From: a bacterium
Lineage (GTDB): Bacteria; Electryoneota; RPQS01
Length of the DNA: 19,029 bases
NCBI GenBank assembly: GCA_016721565.1
Contig: JADKHW010000043.1
Span: 1-19,029, forward strand
Reading direction: 5' to 3'
The notes beneath the pieces were generated by a model that had not been told where the DNA came from, searched no databases, and saw only the letters and a program-made list of their open reading frames with translations. Below are positions 16,251 to 19,029 of the stretch, piece after piece. Positions within the stretch are counted from its first letter, which is position 1; each line of letters begins with the position of its first letter. The position numbers and the translations under genes were made by a program.

Positions 16251-19029
16251 ATGACCCGGAATTCTATAGCATTAAACCCAATGGTTAAGCACATCCACGG
16301 GACGTGGCTTTGGCTGCTCCTGTTTGCATCTGGCATCTTTGCGCAAAGTGGCGCGTTGCAAGCTGCCGACCAACAGTTTGATGTCTCCACCCGGTTCATG
16401 CAGGCCGACTCCGCCTACCGTACCGTATTCAACCCGGACTCAAGCCCGGGTAAAGGCATGGGCTGGAAGCCGTATAACCGTTTTGCATGGTTTTATGGCC
16501 AGCGCCTCACTCCCGGAATTAGCGTTGACCCAGTTGCAATCCGCATGAACGCGTGGCAGCAAAAGCAAGCTGACCGTAATCCCGCCAACCCGCTCGATGA
16601 AAACTGGACCAATATCGGCCCGACCAACTACGCAGGCCGCGTTCTCTCCATCGCCTGGAGTTCCACAAACACAAATATCATTTACGTCGGCTCGGCTTCG
16701 GGTGGACTCTGGAAAACCACTGATGGCGGCGCCAACTGGTCACCCTTGACGGATGATCTTGCCAGTCTCGCAATCGGCTCGGTTGCGCTCGATCCGAATG
16801 ACCCGAATATCGTTTACATCGGAACAGGTGAAGGTTCCGTTTAACGTCGATGCAGTTTTGGTGCAGGCATATTCAAATCTACAGACGGCGGTGCAACGTG
16901 GAACACGACAGGTCTTTCGTGGACGCAGTCGCGGAACCGCGCCGTCAATAAGATTATTATTGATCCTACAAATACGCAGATTATCTACGCCGCGTGTAAT
17001 AGCTCAGTCGGCGGTATTTACAAATCTTCAAACGGCGGTACGACGTGGACGCTCTATCACACGGGCGACGTCAAAGATATCGAAATGCATCCCGATTCGT
17101 CGAACGTGCTCTATTGCGCGAACGGCTATCCGTGGGGTACGGCTTCGAACGGTATCTATAAATCGACAGACAGCGGCGTCACGTGGACGCAGTTGACGAG
17201 CGGATTGCCTGCGGGTTCAGGCTTCGGTCGTTTGGAAATTGATATTAGCGAGAGCAGTCCGGCGACGTTGTATGCGGGTATCTCGCAAACGATTTCCGCC
17301 GGAGCGGGACTCTATGGTATTTACAAATCTACAAACGGCGGCGCATCGTGGACACAGCAGGCCACCACGCCGAACATGTACGCCGGACAGGGTTGGTATA
17401 ACCTCGTTGTTGAAGTGCATCCGACCGATCCGAATCAAGTGTGGTCAAACGGTCTTGACGGCTACAAATCCACCAACGGCGGCGCGTGGCATGGACGCAT
17501 GTCGGTTTGGAGCTACTCCGAAGGCAATTCGCAGTACGTGCATGCGGACCATCACGCGATGGCCTATAACCCGGTGATCCGAACACGATCATTCTCGGTA
17601 CGGACGGCGGTTTATTCAAATCCACAAACGGCGGAACTTCGTGGACGTCATTGAATAACAGGTTGATTTCTTATCAGTATTACGCGATCTGCAACGACAA
17701 CCTGTCTCCGACCGGCCTACGGCGGTGCAAGATAACGGCACAAACAAGTACAACAACTCGTCAACGCAGACTCGAGTGTTGGGCGGCGGCGGCGGTTACT
17801 GCAATGTGGACTTCACGAACTCTAACAACGGGTATGCCACCGCACAGCACGGTAACCACTACAAGTCAACCAACGGCGGCGTCATTTAATTCGATTCAAT
17901 CAGGTATCACAGGTGCGGGCGCGTGGGTGACTCCGCGTGTGATGGATCCGACAAACCCAAATATCCTTTACACCGGAACTAATCTCGTCTATCGTTCGAC
18001 GAACAGCGGGGGCCTCGTGGACTGGCAATTTCGACTGCGCTCGATGAAGTTACATCAGCCACATCGCGGTTGCGCCGTCAGATCCGGCGACGTTACATTT
18101 GTTACGAAGGCTACGACGGTAAGGTTTTCAAAGACCAACGACACCGGCGCAAACTGGTGAATATCGGGACAAGGTATTCCCGAACGCTATCCTACTCATA
18201 TCGCGATTGATCCACTCAATCGCGATATCGCTGTTGCGGTCTCAGGTTACGGCTCTGGTCACGTTTACAAATCCACCAACGGTGGAACGTCGTGGAGCAA
18301 TGTTTCCACCGGCTTGCCTGATCTGCCCGTTAACTGCATCGTGATCGATCAGAGTGACGGCAACAAGCTCTATGCTGGCAACGATCTCGGTGTGTACTAT
18401 TCGAGCAATGCAGGCTCAAGCTGGGCTGATTACTCGACAGGTTTGCCGAATGTCGTCGTTGATTTCCTTGCGCTGCATCCATCTACAGGTAAGCTTCGCG
18501 CCGGAACGCATGGCCGTGGTATGTGGGAAACCGAAACGACCGCACCGTCGCTGATGGTGTTGACGCCAAATGGCGGTGAGAGTTGGTCAACAGGGGTTTC
18601 CAACACGATTACATCGGGAACCGGAGGCTTAGGCGGAAACGTTGCGATTGAAATAAATCGTGACTATCGAACGGCACTTGGTTGACGCTAATCGCCAGCA
18701 CACCGAATGATGGTTCGTACGCTTGGACCGCTGTTCTACCTCCGGCGACTTCAAATGCGAGAGTCTGTGTGCGCCACTTGACGCAAGTGGACGAAGATAT
18801 TTCAAATGCAAACTTCACAATTGCAGTTCCATCAATTACGGTGATTTCTCCGAACGGTGGAGAAAACTGGACTGTCGGCTCGCAGCAGACAATTCGCTGG
18901 ACAAAGAGCGGAAACATCGGCAACGTGCAGGTACGCATCAAACGCGACTTCCCGAACGGTGTGTGGGAATACATTACGCTTACGTCGGACACGTTCCCGC
19001 ATGGACTGTGTCTTCTCCGACGGAAACGA
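16251..19029 (+). CDS. VPS10/sortilin-type BNR-repeat secreted protein with PNGGE modules, 3'-partial and frame-disrupted
   Basis: A long n-region and hydrophobic segment (WLWLLLFASGIFAQ) form a signal peptide; ATG 16281 is an alternative start. From about 16600 the protein has many VPS10/BNR blades: GLWKTTDGGANWSPL, IFKSTDGGATWN, IYKSSNGGTTWT, GIYKSTDSGVTWTQL, IYKSTNGGASWTQ, LFKSTNGGTSWT and VYKSTNGGTSWSNV. Two PNGGE(S/N)W beta-sandwich modules begin near 18565 and 18850, and the frame runs off the window end, so any sorting domain lies beyond. Breaks fall at about 16840 (stop TAA at 16842, similarity resuming at FGAGIFKSTDGG), 17575, 17710, 17888, 18005-18165, 18178, 18615 and 18665. Coding is continuous in pieces throughout, so this is one surface or secreted protein rather than several genes. 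It is probably an adhesive or binding propeller, with activity unknown. Confidence 0.75.

Noticed and set aside
16842..16844. Genuine end of a short BNR protein at the TAA
   Set aside because: BNR blades resume within about 15 bases in the same frame, and two small compensating indels remove the stop.
16753..17196. Arg/Gln-rich ORF inside the VPS10/BNR gene
   Set aside because: The overlapping frame reads as continuous BNR blades, so this is a shadow of a repetitive gene.

Overview
The window looks like chromosomal DNA of an uncultured Gram-negative bacterium, probably from the Fibrobacteres-Chlorobi-Bacteroidetes (FCB) superphylum or a nearby candidate phylum. Two secreted proteins end in a type IX-like C-terminal sorting domain (PNPFN-type motif, a GREVALL/GQEVALL stretch and a terminal TKKIL segment). 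Lipoproteins with Ser after the lipobox Cys and a LolD-like ATPase point to an outer membrane. The best promoters are of TTGACA/TATAAT type with Shine-Dalgarno sites, which argues against Bacteroidota proper. No rRNA, tRNA, CRISPR array, transposase or phage gene was seen.

Layout. 1-1183: 3' end of a secreted BNR/Asp-box-like protein, frame-broken. 1184-1565: no convincing gene. 1566-3798: a tight plus-strand cluster of DUF1499 protein, DUF2141 protein (one frameshift), class I methyltransferase and LolD-like ABC ATPase, ending at a weak terminator. 3863-5054: promoter and two lipoprotein genes, ending at a strong bidirectional terminator. 7296 down to 5122 (minus): sigma70-type promoter, small Cys-rich secreted protein, beta-helix protein with sorting domain. 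9475 down to 7417 (minus): S9 prolyl-oligopeptidase-family peptidase. 9688-13573 (plus): a very large secreted FG-GAP protein with two tandem copies of an unrecognised domain. 13695-15933 (plus): a second, diverged copy of the promoter / Cys-rich / beta-helix module. 15934-16250: hairpin-rich spacer with a strong terminator. 16251 to the window end: VPS10/BNR-type surface protein with PNGGE modules, cut off by the window edge.

The contents are mostly envelope and cell-surface functions. The duplicated two-gene module, with recognisably related promoters and leaders at both loci, is the most unusual feature. One copy has a nine-G run inside its promoter spacer.

Caution: almost every long gene carries one or more single-base frame breaks, while protein similarity continues in another frame on both sides. 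Several are the loss or gain of one base in a short homopolymer. Uncorrected long-read indels explain this better than gene decay, so I treat broken genes as single genes and give approximate break positions.
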